Shown: positions 9,400 to 18,715, numbered from the stretch's first letter. The stretch: DNA of 64,000 nt from Hansschlegelia quercus (GCF_004310425.1 NZ_SIUB01000007.1:110261-174260); one strand, 5' to 3'. Made by a program: numbers and translations. The notes: generated by a model from the letters alone, not told the origin.

Positions 9400-9930
9400 A
9401 TGGGGATCTATTCGCTAGGGGCGGTCAGCCCGACGCTTCCCGCGAACGGCCGCTATTACGTGGCGGACAGCGCCGTCGTGGTCGGCGACGTCGTGCTGCG
9501 CGAGGACGCGAGCGTCTGGTTCGGCTCCGTCCTGCGCGGCGACAACGAGTCCATCACGATCGGCGCGCGTTCGAACGTCCAGGACGGCTGCGTGCTGCAC
9601 ACCGACCCCGGTTTCCCGCTTGTCATGGGCGAGGACAGCTCCATCGGCCATGGCGCCATCGTCCATGGCTGCACGATCGGCGACGGCACGCTGATCGGGA
9701 TGGGCGCGACGATCCTCAACGGCGCAAAGATCGGCAACCACTGCCTCGTCGGCGCCGGCGCGCTGGTGACCGAGGGCAAGGAGTTCCCGGACTTCTCGAT
9801 GATCATCGGCTCGCCCGCGCGCGCCGTGAAGACGCTGGGACCGGAGTTCGAGGTCCGCCAGCTCGGCGGCGCGGCCCGCTACGTCGCGAACGGTCGCCGC
9901 TTCCGCGAAGAGATGAAGCGGATCGATTGA
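9400..9930 (+). CDS. Gamma-carbonic anhydrase family protein
   Basis: A left-handed beta-helix protein built of hexapeptide repeats (VVVGDV, VVLRED, ITIGARSNVQDGCVLH and so on). The metal-binding histidines sit in CVLHTD, SSIGHGAIVHGC, the usual three-His pattern of the gamma-carbonic anhydrase/CaiE/PaaY group. The length of 176 residues is normal. Members bind zinc or iron and some hydrate CO2; many are not proven enzymes. The ATG at 9400 follows GGGGATTGAG. It ends 34 bases before a strong hairpin. Confidence 0.9.
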   Translation: MGIYSLGAVSPTLPANGRYYVADSAVVVGDVVLREDASVWFGSVLRGDNESITIGARSNVQDGCVLHTDPGFPLVMGEDSSIGHGAIVHGCTIGDGTLIGMGATILNGAKIGNHCLVGAGALVTEGKEFPDFSMIIGSPARAVKTLGPEFEVRQLGGAARYVANGRRFREEMKRID

Positions 9931-9964
9931 TCGTCGCCCTCGTCGGAATGGGCTCAGAAAAGGC

Positions 9965-9995
9965 GAGGCCGGCTTCTGGGCGAGAAGCCGGCCTC
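9965..9995 (-). terminator. Perfect 13-bp hairpin between convergent genes
   Basis: Arms GAGGCCGGCTTCT (9965-9977) and AGAAGCCGGCCTC (9983-9995) with a 5-base loop. Read leftwards, the stem is followed by CGCCTTTTC, so it is a good Rho-independent terminator for the cysteine peptidase gene. It probably also stops transcripts arriving from the carbonic anhydrase gene. Confidence 0.75.
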
Positions 9996-10064
9996 TGGCT
10001 GCGGTCGATCTGGGGCGGGGTGGGGACGTGATCGGCCGCGGCGTTCGTGAAACTTTGTGGCGCT

Positions 10065-10700
10065 TTACGGCGCTGCGGCGACGCCCACCGGACCGACCCC
10101 GTCGCCAAGCAGGACCCAGCGGTTCTGGTCGTTCTGGCTCTGGCGCTTGATGAAGGTGTAGCCAGTCTCGAACCAGGGCTTGACGTCATCGACCTGGTTG
10201 TCGAGGGCATAGTCGCCGCGGTCAGTGACGACGCTGAGGATGGCGTGGCCGTCGCCCTTGAGGTCGCGCACCACGGTGATGAGCAGCGCCTGACGCGGCC
10301 AGCCGGCTTCCATCAACATACGGCGCTTCAGCAGCACGTAGTCCTCGCAGTCGCCCTTGTCGGTCGGGTAGGTCCACTTCTCTTCGACGCCATAGAGATC
10401 TTGGTCGGTGACCGGCTGGATCGCGGCGTTGACGCCGCGGTTGATCGCGTCGAGCTGAGCGAGCTTGGCCGCGGTGAGGCGCACTTTCACCGGCTTTTCG
10501 GGCTTCGCGTCGCAGTCCGCCGCGTTCTCCTCGCAGAACTCGACCCAGCCCATCGGGGCCTTGCTCGAGCCCTCGACCTGCATCGAGGTCGCCATCGCGA
10601 CATGAAGCGTCTGAGATTTCGCCTCGGTGCAGATGGTGAATCCCGCGGTGACAAGTCCCACCAAGATGTAAAGAGCTTTGTTCTTGATCACTTCGAGCAT
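10065..10700 (-). CDS. Transglutaminase-like cysteine peptidase (BTLCP family)
   Basis: A secreted or membrane-tethered cysteine peptidase of the bacterial transglutaminase-like family (related to LapG, COG3672). The 211-residue product has a signal peptide over residues 1-28, then a catalytic domain with Cys118 (KGDCEDY), His152 (DGHAIL) and Asp167 (ALDNQ). LapG-type members clip a surface adhesin under c-di-GMP control. No LapD- or LapA-like partner is in the window, though a tandem PilZ gene lies upstream. The ATG at 10700 was chosen because it opens the signal peptide; a longer frame from 10868 adds an unlikely leader. Confidence 0.85.
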   Translation of the reverse strand: MLEVIKNKALYILVGLVTAGFTICTEAKSQTLHVAMATSMQVEGSSKAPMGWVEFCEENAADCDAKPEKPVKVRLTAAKLAQLDAINRGVNAAIQPVTDQDLYGVEEKWTYPTDKGDCEDYVLLKRRMLMEAGWPRQALLITVVRDLKGDGHAILSVVTDRGDYALDNQVDDVKPWFETGYTFIKRQSQNDQNRWVLLGDGVGPVGVAAAP

Positions 10701-11061
10701 GTTGCAGTCCCCGTCCTGTCCCGGGATGCAAAGTCTCATATTCCTTTTGAAGCCCCGATAAGTAGATGCGCGCTGTTTTAGGTACGATGTTTGTATTTCG
10801 GCAATGAATAGGCAAGGTCTTGGTGACGAATGCGGATGCATTCCGTTTACCAAGCGAAGTCTGCTCAAGAAAATGAGGGGCGGACTTGGTGGGCTAAACG
10901 TTAACGCGCCCCCGGTTTCCGGGGGGTCGTTTTACGAAGCGTCAACCATATCGCTGAATGGCCGTTCAGACGGCGGAGGTTTCTGCGGCGTCTCGGGGCC
11001 GGAAACGAAAAACGCCGCCCCGGAGGGCGGCGCTTTTAATCGGACGAAGCAGGCTGGAGGA
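10701..11061. other. Intergenic region upstream of the cysteine peptidase gene
   Basis: This 361-base gap holds the presumed promoter of the peptidase gene, in a noticeably AT-richer stretch (10740-10880), and a terminator at 11008-11037 for the PilZ gene. I see no convincing gene in it; short open frames here have no binding site or family-like sequence. Confidence 0.6.
11008..11037. terminator. Rho-independent terminator, usable on both strands
   Basis: Arms CGCCGCCC (11013-11020) and GGGCGGCG (11025-11032) enclose a CGGA loop, with an A-tract on the left and a T-tract on the right. Leftwards it ends the PilZ gene transcript (stop at 11062). Confidence 0.85.
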
Positions 11062-11661
11062 TCAGCCGCCGAACTGTTCGTTCAGCGCGTCGAGATTCTG
11101 CGGCCGGCTGAACTCGATCGCGAGGCCCTTCTCGAAGTGACGCACCACGCGGGCCTGGCTGCGCCCAAGCGTGACGGGCGTGCCGATCGGCAGATCGAGC
11201 GCGATGTTGAGGGCGGCGCCGGAAAGCGAGACGTCGAGGATGCGGCACTCGTGCTCGACGCCGTCCTCGGTGACTAGCACCGAGCGCGCGTTCTTCGGCG
11301 CGACGCGCTCGTGCCGGCGGTCCTCGGGGAGGCCGAGCACGCCGCGGTTGGCGAGCCAGGTCAGCTGGGCCGCCAGCTTGTCGCGCTTGCGGATGGTCGC
11401 CCCGACCGTCATCGCGAACCCGTTCGGGATGGAACGGACCATGTTGCCTTCGACGCGGCCGATATGGTCGAGATAGACCACGACGCGTTCGCCGTCCGCT
11501 GCGGGGACCGGCGCGATCAGCGACAGTCCGCCAGGCGACATGTCGAGTGACTGGCAGGGATACTCGCGGTGCGACGACAGCATGTAACGGCCGAGAAGCG
11601 CCACCTTCACCCGCTGGTGGCGGCGACGCTCGTCCGAAAGCGGCATCTTGAGCGAGAACAT
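11062..11661 (-). CDS. Tandem PilZ domain protein (c-di-GMP receptor)
   Basis: The 199-residue protein contains two PilZ domains. The first has the RRHQRVK arginine motif near residue 13 and DMSPGG near 40. The second has RRHERV near 115 and DVSLSG near 143. Both therefore keep the RxxxR and DxSxxG residues that bind cyclic di-GMP (known for the family). There is no effector domain, so it should act by binding a partner. A PAS-domain gene lies just upstream on the same strand (94 bases away). An alternative ATG is at 11646. Confidence 0.88.
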   Translation of the reverse strand: MFSLKMPLSDERRRHQRVKVALLGRYMLSSHREYPCQSLDMSPGGLSLIAPVPAADGERVVVYLDHIGRVEGNMVRSIPNGFAMTVGATIRKRDKLAAQLTWLANRGVLGLPEDRRHERVAPKNARSVLVTEDGVEHECRILDVSLSGAALNIALDLPIGTPVTLGRSQARVVRHFEKGLAIEFSRPQNLDALNEQFGG

Positions 11662-11755
11662 CAGGAACGCTTTCCGTGACCGGCCAGGCGCATCCGTGGA
11701 GGGACGCTTAGCGGACCCTAGGCCGTCTCGGTTAATGGCTCGTATAAGTTCCCGT

Positions 11756-12361
11756 TCACCGCCCTCCGTCGAACACCATGAAGCGTCCGATCTTTCGACC
11801 GATCCCGGCGATGACGCCGATCTCGGGAATGGCGGCCTCGTTCGGATCCATCAGCGGGCGGCGGCGTCCGCTCGGCCAGATCATCCTCAGCGACGTCAGC
11901 TCGAAGCGCGTGATTTCGCACACGCCAAGCCAATAGGGCGTCTCGACCGGCGTCATCGAGCCGAGGATGCGCGAGTGGGTCTGTCCGCGATGGCGGAGCG
12001 GCAGCAGGGCGATCTCCAGGTCGATGCGGCGTCCCAGTTCGGTCACGCCCTGAGCGCCGACCACTGCGACGGCGGCGTCGTCGGAGACGGTCGCGAGCGA
12101 CCCGAGCAGCGTTGCGCGGTCCGGTCCACGCCAGAGATCGAGGAACGGCTCGTTCTTCAACTCGCGTCCCGCAACGGAGCAGACGCCGGAGCCGGCGAGC
12201 CGGAAGGGAAAGCCCTCGGCGACGTCGGCGGCGAGGATGAAGGTGTCGCCGAGGATCGAGCGGATCTCGGCAGGGTCCACGTCGGCGCGCTCAGGCGCCG
12301 CGCGGGCCCCCCTCAGCCGGTTCCAATAACCGAAGAGCTCCTTTGTCGCGGCGGATTTCAT
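11756..12361 (-). CDS. PAS domain protein (PAS_5 type)
   Basis: A 201-residue soluble protein. The middle matches the PAS_5 family (PF07310) seen in many Hyphomicrobiales: FGYWNRLRGAR at the N-terminus, then ILGDTFILA, FRLAGSGVC and LDLWRG. No kinase, cyclase or other output domain is attached. It may sense a small molecule or light/redox state; this is inference from fold only. Its pairing with the PilZ gene suggests a shared signalling role. The ATG at 12361 is the first in the conserved frame. Confidence 0.75.
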   Translation of the reverse strand: MKSAATKELFGYWNRLRGARAAPERADVDPAEIRSILGDTFILAADVAEGFPFRLAGSGVCSVAGRELKNEPFLDLWRGPDRATLLGSLATVSDDAAVAVVGAQGVTELGRRIDLEIALLPLRHRGQTHSRILGSMTPVETPYWLGVCEITRFELTSLRMIWPSGRRRPLMDPNEAAIPEIGVIAGIGRKIGRFMVFDGGR

Positions 12362-12578
12362 GAGGGCTCGCTTTGGCTGGTTGCCGAGGGCGTCGCTTGT
12401 GCCGATCTGGCACGCGCCTACGCCTCCGGAGATGATTCACATCTTGTTCAGCATGACGCGTGCCACGTGGCGCTCGCCCCCGCCTTGCAATCGCCGGAAG
12501 TTTCCGCGAGCACTGGAGCTCCGTCGACCTGGCCGTTGCGAAGCCCCGACCTGAAGACCCAAGGAACGGCGACAGCCC

Positions 12579-13388
12579 GTGCAGCCTGAAAGAGAGCCGG
12601 CCTTCAACGCCCCGCAGATCGTCCTCTGGACGCTCGCGGCGCTGGTCGTCGTGCATGTCGCGCGGCTGTTCCTCACTGAGGACCAGGACCTCGCGCTGCT
12701 GCTGCGCTTCGCCTTCATCCCGGGACGGTACGACCCGAACTTTCCTTACGCCGACGAGCTTCTGGGCGGGGCCGGCGCCAAGGTCTGGACCTTCGTCACC
12801 TACGCCTTCCTGCATGGCAACTTCACCCATCTCATCGTGAACGGCATTTCGCTGCTCGCCTTTGGCAGCGCGCTCGCCTGGCGGTTCGGCGCGTGGCGCT
12901 TCGTGGTGTTCTCGGTGTTGACGGCCGCGGCAGGGGCCGCGACCCATCTCGCGATCCATTGGGGGACGGCGATCCCGGTCGTCGGCGCATCGGCCGCGAT
13001 CTCGGGCCACATGGCGGGCGCCGCCCGGTTCATCTTCGAGACCGGAGGGCCGCTCGGCGTGTTCCGGGCGCGCGGGCGCCAAGCCTTCCTAGCGCCAGCC
13101 GAACCGCTGACGACGACGCTGCGCAGGCCTCAGGCGCTCGCGTTCTTCCTCGTCTGGTTCGGCGTGAACGCTCTGTTCGGCCTCGGGCAGATGGCGATCG
13201 GCATCGGCGACGCGACGGTCGCGTGGGAGGCGCATATCGGCGGTTTCGTGGCAGGCCTCGTGCTGTTCGCCCTGCTTGATCCCGTGAAGCGGCCTGTCCG
13301 CCCTTCGTCGCAAGAGACTTTCGACGTCTTGCCACCCGGCGGCGAACCCCCGCATGATGGCGAAACCGGGGCCGCGGGCCGGCCGTAG
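12579..13388 (+). CDS. Rhomboid family intramembrane serine protease
   Basis: A membrane protease that cuts within transmembrane segments of other proteins. The 269-residue protein has about six hydrophobic segments. It keeps the catalytic Ser138 in GASAAISG and His219 in WEAHIGGF, and the HGNFTHLIVN segment that forms the oxyanion region. The start is a GTG at 12579. A hydrophilic C-terminal tail follows the last helix. It is followed by a CBS protein gene 86 bases downstream on the same strand; the physiological substrate is unknown. Confidence 0.88.
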   Translation: MQPEREPAFNAPQIVLWTLAALVVVHVARLFLTEDQDLALLLRFAFIPGRYDPNFPYADELLGGAGAKVWTFVTYAFLHGNFTHLIVNGISLLAFGSALAWRFGAWRFVVFSVLTAAAGAATHLAIHWGTAIPVVGASAAISGHMAGAARFIFETGGPLGVFRARGRQAFLAPAEPLTTTLRRPQALAFFLVWFGVNALFGLGQMAIGIGDATVAWEAHIGGFVAGLVLFALLDPVKRPVRPSSQETFDVLPPGGEPPHDGETGAAGRP

Positions 13389-13474
13389 AACAAGAGCGAC
13401 ACGCCGACACCGTCCCGCACCCTGACCAGGAAACGTCGCGGCCTCATCGGGCCGGCGGACAGGGAGGACAGGAG

Positions 13475-13906
13475 ATGCGCGTCAAAGCGATTCTTTCCAG
13501 CAAGGGCAGCAGCGTCGTCACCGTGACGCCCGAGACGCTCGTCTCGGACGTGGTGCGCACGCTCGCCGAGAAGAGCATCGGCGCCGTGGTGGTCGACGAC
13601 AGCGCCGGCGGCGTCGCGGGGATCCTCACCGAGCGGGATGTCGTGCGCGCGCTGGCCTCCCATGGCTGCGGCGCGCTCGACGAGCCGGCCTCCGCTTTCA
13701 TGACGCGGGAGGTCGTGACCGCAGGCTTCGAGGACACTGTGGACGAGATCATGGACCGCATGACCCGCGGCAAGTTCCGTCACGTCCCGATCATGGACGG
13801 GGATCGTCTCGCCGGGATGATCTCGATCGGCGACGTCGTGAAGTACCGCATGGACCAGATCGAGGCGGAAGCCTCGGCGATGCGGGACTATATCGCGACG
13901 GCGTGA
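13475..13906 (+). CDS. CBS domain protein
   Basis: A 143-residue protein made of two CBS motifs (a Bateman module): about residues 5-65 (GILTERDVVRAL) and 73-130 (FRHVPIMDGDRLAGMISIGDVV). Such modules bind adenosine nucleotides and usually regulate a partner. The start has GGAGG-like purines (GGACAGGAGAT) directly upstream. A small membrane protein gene follows after 18 bases. Stand-alone CBS proteins of this length are common in alphaproteobacteria; the target cannot be inferred here. Confidence 0.9.
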   Translation: MRVKAILSSKGSSVVTVTPETLVSDVVRTLAEKSIGAVVVDDSAGGVAGILTERDVVRALASHGCGALDEPASAFMTREVVTAGFEDTVDEIMDRMTRGKFRHVPIMDGDRLAGMISIGDVVKYRMDQIEAEASAMRDYIATA

Positions 13907-13924
13907 GCGTCCGCGACAAGGGCA

Positions 13925-14176
13925 GTGGACGATCTGCTCCAGTTTGTTCTGGCGTGGCCGGGATACTGGACAGCGCGGCTGATTGTTCCGACCGTCACGT
14001 TCGGCGCAGTCGATGTCGAACGCCCAACTGACAAGGAAGGAACGATCAACTGCATGGGTGTCGGTCGCCGTGCTGACGGGACGATCTTGATCGGAGGAGA
14101 TTTGATTCTCTTGGTCGCCCTCGTCATCTGGGCCGTGCTGATCGCCGGCGGCGTCTTTGTCAGCTGGCTCTTCTGA
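13925..14176 (+). CDS. Small hypothetical membrane protein
   Basis: I do not recognise this gene. The 83-residue product (GTG start) has a moderately hydrophobic N-terminal segment (FVLAWPGYWTARLIV), a hydrophilic middle (DVERPTDKEGTINCM) and a strong C-terminal membrane helix (residues 60-82) ending at a short SWLF tail. It lies 18 bases after the CBS gene, so it may be its co-transcribed partner. No good ribosome binding site is visible, and it could be a chance frame. Confidence 0.45.
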   Translation: MDDLLQFVLAWPGYWTARLIVPTVTFGAVDVERPTDKEGTINCMGVGRRADGTILIGGDLILLVALVIWAVLIAGGVFVSWLF

Positions 14177-14229
14177 AAGCGCCGCGGCCACCGTCCCCAC
14201 GTGAAAGCGTGAGGAGGATGGAGAATGCC

Positions 14230-16242
14230 TTAGAGATCCAGCAGCTCTCCGGCCGTCTCGGGCAGGCGGCCCTGCGCCGGCGTCGTCGCGGTTTCGCCGG
14301 CTGCCTGCCGGACGTCCGGCGGCGTCGCCTCATCGGTGAGCGATGCGATACATTCGGCGAGCGACATTCCCGTCTGCCCCTGGCTGCCGAGGCGGCGCAC
14401 AGAGACAGCGCGGGTCTCGGCCTCCTTCTTGCCGACGACGACCAGCGCCGGGACCTTCGCCAGCGAGTGCTCGCGGACCTTGTAGTTGATCTTCTCGTTG
14501 CGGAGATCGAGCTCAACCCGCAGGCCCGCCGCGCGCAACTCCGCCGCGACCTCCATCGCGTAATCGTCGGCCTCGGAGGTGATCGTCGTCACCACCGCCT
14601 GAACCGGCGCGAGCCAGAGCGGGAAGTGGCCGGCATAATGCTCGATCAGGATGCCGGTGAAGCGCTCGAGCGAGCCGAAGATCGCGCGGTGGATCATGAC
14701 GGGGTGATGCTTCTCGCCGTCCGCGCCGATGAAGAATGCGCCGAACCGCTCGGGCAGGTTGAAGTCCACCTGGATCGTCCCGCACTGCCAGTCGCGGCCG
14801 ATGGCGTCGCGCAGGACGTATTCGAACTTCGGGCCGTAGAACGCGCCTTCGCCGGGGTTCACTGCGGTCGTCACGCGGTTCCCGTAACGGGACGCGATCT
14901 CCTTCAGGGCGTCTCCCATCACCTGCTCGGCGCGGTCCCACAGCGCGTCCGAACCGACGCGCTTTTCGGGGCGCGTGGAGAGCTTGAGCACGATCCGGTC
15001 GAAGCCGAAATCGGCGTACATGCCGAGGATCAGCTCGTTCAGCGCGAGCGTCTCCGCCATGAACTGCTCGTCGGTGCAGAAGATGTGCGCGTCGTCCTGC
15101 GTGAAGGCGCGCACGCGCATCATGCCGTGCAGCGCGCCTGACGGCTCGTAGCGGTGGACGATACCAAATTCACCCATGCGGATCGGCAGTTCGCGATAGC
15201 TGCGCAGACCGTGCTTAAAGATCTGCACATGGCCGGGGCAGTTCATCGGCTTGATCGCGAAGACGCGCTCGTCCTCGGTCTCGGTGACGAACATATTCTC
15301 GCGGTACCATTCCCAGTGGCCGGAGGTCTGCCACAGCGAATGATCGAGGATCTGGGGCGTGTTGACCTCGACGAAGCCGACCTTGTTCACCTTGCGCCTG
15401 CTGTAGGCGATCAGCGTCTGGAACAGCGTCCAGCCCTTGGGGTGCCAGAACACGGCGCCGGGGCCTTCCTCCTGGAAGTGGAAGAGGTCCATCTCGCGCC
15501 CCAGCCTGCGATGGTCGCGCTTCTCGGCCTCTTCCAGCATGTGGAGGTAGGCGTCGAGGCCGGCGCGGTCGGGAAAGGCCGTGCCGTAGATGCGCTGGAG
15601 CATCGGGTTGTTGCTGTCGCCGCGCCAATAGGCGCCCGCCACCTTCATCAGCTTGAAGGCGTCGCCGACCTTGCCGGTCGAGGTCATGTGCGGGCCGCGG
15701 CAGAGGTCGATCCAGTCGCCCTGCGCGTACATCTTAAGCGTCTGGTCTTCAGGGATCGCGTCGACCAGCTCGACCTTGAACAACTCGCCCTTCGATTTGA
15801 AGAAGTCCTTCGCGCGATCGCGCGACCACACGTCCTTCGTGAACGGCTTGTCGCGGGCGATGATGCGGCGCATCTCGGCCTCGATCGCGGAAAGGTCGTC
15901 CGTCGAGAAGGGCTCCTCGCGCGCGAAGTCGTAATAGAAGCCGTTCTCGATCACCGGCCCAATGGTGACCTGCGTCTGCGGCCACAGCGTCTGCACGGCC
16001 TCCGCCAGCACATGCGCGCAATCATGCCGGATCAGCTCGAGCGCGCGGGGATCGTTTCGATCGAGGAATTCAATGCGGGCGTCGGCCTGGATCTGGTCCG
16101 CGAGGTCGACGACCACGCCATCGAGCGCCATGGCGACGGTGCGCTTCAGCAGCGACTTCGCGATCGCGCCGGCGATTTCGGCGCCGGTCGTCCCGAACGG
16201 GTAATCCTTCTGGGCGCCATCGGGAAAAGTCAGAACGGGCAT
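14230..16242 (-). CDS. thrS: Threonyl-tRNA synthetase
   Basis: Charges tRNA-Thr with threonine in the cytoplasm. The 670-residue protein shows the N-terminal TGS domain (residues 1-60), the editing domain with [10 protein letters not shown], the class II core with zinc ligands (Cys in MNCPGH, plus two His), motif 2 ([17 protein letters not shown]) and a C-terminal anticodon-binding domain. About 30 extra residues follow the usual end ([11 protein letters not shown] onward). The ATG at 16242 has GGAGAG about eight bases upstream; a TTG at 16260 is also in frame. Confidence 0.96.
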   Translation of the reverse strand: MPVLTFPDGAQKDYPFGTTGAEIAGAIAKSLLKRTVAMALDGVVVDLADQIQADARIEFLDRNDPRALELIRHDCAHVLAEAVQTLWPQTQVTIGPVIENGFYYDFAREEPFSTDDLSAIEAEMRRIIARDKPFTKDVWSRDRAKDFFKSKGELFKVELVDAIPEDQTLKMYAQGDWIDLCRGPHMTSTGKVGDAFKLMKVAGAYWRGDSNNPMLQRIYGTAFPDRAGLDAYLHMLEEAEKRDHRRLGREMDLFHFQEEGPGAVFWHPKGWTLFQTLIAYSRRKVNKVGFVEVNTPQILDHSLWQTSGHWEWYRENMFVTETEDERVFAIKPMNCPGHVQIFKHGLRSYRELPIRMGEFGIVHRYEPSGALHGMMRVRAFTQDDAHIFCTDEQFMAETLALNELILGMYADFGFDRIVLKLSTRPEKRVGSDALWDRAEQVMGDALKEIASRYGNRVTTAVNPGEGAFYGPKFEYVLRDAIGRDWQCGTIQVDFNLPERFGAFFIGADGEKHHPVMIHRAIFGSLERFTGILIEHYAGHFPLWLAPVQAVVTTITSEADDYAMEVAAELRAAGLRVELDLRNEKINYKVREHSLAKVPALVVVGKKEAETRAVSVRRLGSQGQTGMSLAECIASLTDEATPPDVRQAAGETATTPAQGRLPETAGELLDL

Positions 16243-16299
16243 CGTGGTCTCTCCGCTCAATCTCTGCCTACGAATGCAGGTAAGCGCTTCAGGTGATGA

Positions 16300-16650
16300 T
16301 CAGTCGGCCGGTTCGGCGACCTCGCAGACGGGCGAATTGGCCCGTTTCGCGTAGCGCCACGGCCTAGACCACGATGCCCGCGATGGCAATTCCGAGGGCG
16401 GCGGGTCGTAGCCCGATCCGCTCCAGGGATGGCACCGGCAGATGCGGCCGGCCGCCATCCAGCCTCCCGCCCAGGCGCCGTGCCGCGCGATCGCCTCGTC
16501 GGCATATTCCGAACAGGTCGGCAGATAGCGGCAGCGCCGGCCCATGAACATCGAGAGCGAATAGCGATAGGCGAAGATCGGAATGCGGAGCGCCGTCGCC
16601 GCCGGGGCGCGCAGGGCGGTTCTCGCAAGATCGCGCCATCGGGGTGTCAT
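16300..16650 (-). CDS. yidD: Membrane protein insertion efficiency factor YidD
   Basis: A small amphipathic protein that assists YidC-dependent insertion of inner membrane proteins. The 116-residue product has the family signatures CRYLPTCSEYADEAI and RICRCHPWSGSGYDPPP. A C-terminal extension of about 30 residues goes beyond the typical 70-80. The start at 16650 follows AGGACC; an ATG at 16680 would add ten residues. It is divergent from the acid phosphatase gene and 57 bases upstream of thrS, so it is not in the common rnpA-yidD-yidC context. Confidence 0.9.
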   Translation of the reverse strand: MTPRWRDLARTALRAPAATALRIPIFAYRYSLSMFMGRRCRYLPTCSEYADEAIARHGAWAGGWMAAGRICRCHPWSGSGYDPPPSELPSRASWSRPWRYAKRANSPVCEVAEPAD

Positions 16651-16697
16651 GGGAAAGGTCCTAACATGCCGGCCGCTCATTATCCGGACCTGAAGCC

Positions 16698-17411
16698 ATG
16701 CGCGCTTTCCTCGTCGCCTTTTCGCTCGTCGGGATCCTTCTCGCGGGACCCGTGAGCGCCGATCCGAAGCCGGACGGCGCCTATGTCAGGAGCGGAGACG
16801 TCGATCTCGTCGCGTTGCTGCCGCCGCCTCCAATCGCGGGCTCGTCGGAGGACAAGGCGGATATCGCGGCTGTGTTCGCTTACGAGAAGGCGCGCACGCC
16901 GGAGACATCCGATCGGGCGAAGGCCGACAACGAGATGACCATCTTCCGCCTTGCGGGCGTGGTGATGGGGCCGGACTTCACGCCCGAAAAGCTGCCCGTG
17001 ACCACCGCCTTCTTCGATAAGGTGAAGCGGGATTCCGGCAAGCCGACGGAAGCGATCAAAGCCTATTACAACCGGCCGCGCCCTGCGGCCGCCGCGCTGT
17101 CGCTTCAGGCGCTGCTGCCGTTGCCGAAGAACGCCGCCTATCCGAGCGGGCACACAACCTGGGCGCGGCTGAACGCAATCGTGCTCGCGGCGATGGTCCC
17201 GGAAAAGCGGATCGAGATATTCGCCCGCGCCGACGAGTATGCCGACGACCGCATCGTCGCAGGCGTCCATTATCCGACCGACATCGCCGCGGGTACGATC
17301 GCCGGATCTCTGATCGCGCAGAAGGAGCTGGAGAACCCTGCCTTCAATACCGATCTCGAAGCCGCCAAGGCCGAACTGCGCACGGTCCTCAAGCTGAACG
17401 CCACGCAGTAA
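16698..17411 (+). CDS. Class A acid phosphatase (PAP2 superfamily)
   Basis: A secreted non-specific phosphomonoesterase of the PhoN type. The 237-residue product has a signal peptide (residues 1-21, cut after PVSA). Its catalytic motifs are the Lys/Arg-Pro motif in KAYYNRPRP, PSGHTTW with the general His, and DDRIVAGVHYPTD with the nucleophile-region His and Asp. This last motif has DDR where many relatives have SR. The length is normal. The gene stops nine bases before the convergent Fe-S scaffold gene. Confidence 0.88.
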   Translation: MRAFLVAFSLVGILLAGPVSADPKPDGAYVRSGDVDLVALLPPPPIAGSSEDKADIAAVFAYEKARTPETSDRAKADNEMTIFRLAGVVMGPDFTPEKLPVTTAFFDKVKRDSGKPTEAIKAYYNRPRPAAAALSLQALLPLPKNAAYPSGHTTWARLNAIVLAAMVPEKRIEIFARADEYADDRIVAGVHYPTDIAAGTIAGSLIAQKELENPAFNTDLEAAKAELRTVLKLNATQ

Positions 17412-17420
17412 GGCCAAGCC

Positions 17421-17858
17421 TTACGCCGCCCGCTTCGCCTCGATCTGATCGAGCGCGTCGACGACGGCGTCAAAGGTCAGCAGGGTCGAGGCGTGGCGGG
17501 CTTTGTAGTCGCGCACCGGCTCGAGCGCCGCGAGCTCCGACCAGACGCCCTCCGGCGCCGGCCCGTTCTCCTTCAGCATCCTGCGCATCGCGTCCCTGAT
17601 CTCCCGAAGTTCGGCGGCGGTGCGGCCGACGACAGTGCGGCCCATGATCGAGGACGACGCCTGGCCAAGCGCGCAGGCGCGCACTTCATGGGCGAAGTCG
17701 GTGACGACGCCGTCCTCGACCGCCAGATCGATTGTCACGGTCGAGCCGCAGAGCTTGGAATGGGCGGTCGCGCTGGCGTCCGGCTGGGCAAGCCGGCCGA
17801 GCCGCGGAATGTCGGCGGCGAGCTCGAGGATCCGTCTGTTGTAGATGTCATCGATCAT
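17421..17858 (-). CDS. SufU/IscU-like iron-sulfur cluster scaffold protein
   Basis: A 145-residue member of the NifU N-terminal/IscU fold. It has KLCGSTVTIDL with the first conserved Cys and RACALGQASSSIM with the second; the region of the third Cys reads RHASTLLTF and holds no cysteine. SufU-type proteins accept sulfur from SufS and build Fe-S clusters. Loss of the third ligand suggests a variant role. The ATG at 17858 matches the family start (MIDDIYNRRILELA). It sits next to folE, divergently. Confidence 0.82.
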   Translation of the reverse strand: MIDDIYNRRILELAADIPRLGRLAQPDASATAHSKLCGSTVTIDLAVEDGVVTDFAHEVRACALGQASSSIMGRTVVGRTAAELREIRDAMRRMLKENGPAPEGVWSELAALEPVRDYKARHASTLLTFDAVVDALDQIEAKRAA

Positions 17859-18064
17859 CGCGTTATCCGTAAGGCCCGATCCGACGCTTGATGTCATCGC
17901 ATCGATTGTTAGAAGGCCGTCGTCCATTATATAAGCGTCGACGTCGTCGCTCGCCATCTTCCCCGGCCGAACTTTGAAGCCGGTCGTCGCTTCAGTTTGG
18001 GGCCGGATCGAGAGCTTCGCCGTCGCGCGTTTGGAGCCCCGTCGGCTTCGCGAAGAGGAAGTCC

Positions 18065-18715
18065 ATGGACGCTGTCGTTCAGCACCCTTACGCCCGCGTG
18101 CCCATCCCCGCGCCGAAGCCGGCCGCGGCTGCGGCCGCGCGCCGTCCGACCCGCGAAGAGGCGGAGGCCGCCGTGCGCACGCTCATCGCGTGGGCCGGCG
18201 ACAACCCGCAGCGCGAAGGCCTTCTCGACACGCCGAAACGCGTGGTGAAAGCCTATGCGGAGCTGTTCTCGGGCTATTCCCAGAACGCGGCGAAGGACCT
18301 TGAGCGCGTGTTCGAGGATGTGCAGGGTTACGACGACATGGTCGTGCTGCGCGACATCCCGTATTTCTCGCACTGCGAGCACCATATGGTGCCATTCTTC
18401 GGCAAGGCGCATGTCGCCTACTTCCCGTCGAACGGCGTGGTCGGCCTGTCGAAGATCGCTCGCGTGATCGATACCTACGCCAAGCGCCTGCAGACCCAGG
18501 AGACGCTGACGGCGCAGGTCGTCGCCGCCATCGACGAGAACCTCAACCCGCGTGGGGTCGCCGTGATGATCGAAGGCGAGCACATGTGCATGTCGATGCG
18601 CGGCATCCAGAAGCAGGGCGTCTCGACGGTCACGACGCAGTTCACCGGCCTATTCCAGGACGACCCGGCCGAACAGGCCCGCTTCATCTCGCTCGTCCGC
18701 AGCGTGTCGCGCTAA
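18065..18715 (+). CDS. folE: GTP cyclohydrolase I
   Basis: Opens and rearranges GTP to dihydroneopterin triphosphate, the first step of tetrahydrofolate synthesis. The 216-residue protein has an Ala-rich leader, then the conserved core: [32 protein letters not shown] with the zinc-binding Cys and His, [13 protein letters not shown], and [11 protein letters not shown] with the second zinc Cys. The length is as expected. hisI follows 53 bases downstream, an order common in rhizobia. Confidence 0.96.
   Translation: MDAVVQHPYARVPIPAPKPAAAAAARRPTREEAEAAVRTLIAWAGDNPQREGLLDTPKRVVKAYAELFSGYSQNAAKDLERVFEDVQGYDDMVVLRDIPYFSHCEHHMVPFFGKAHVAYFPSNGVVGLSKIARVIDTYAKRLQTQETLTAQVVAAIDENLNPRGVAVMIEGEHMCMSMRGIQKQGVSTVTTQFTGLFQDDPAEQARFISLVRSVSR

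Noticed and set aside
15154..16296. Rightward frame of 380 codons opposite thrS
   Set aside because: Shadow of thrS. Composition is the mirror of the real gene and there are no recognisable domains.
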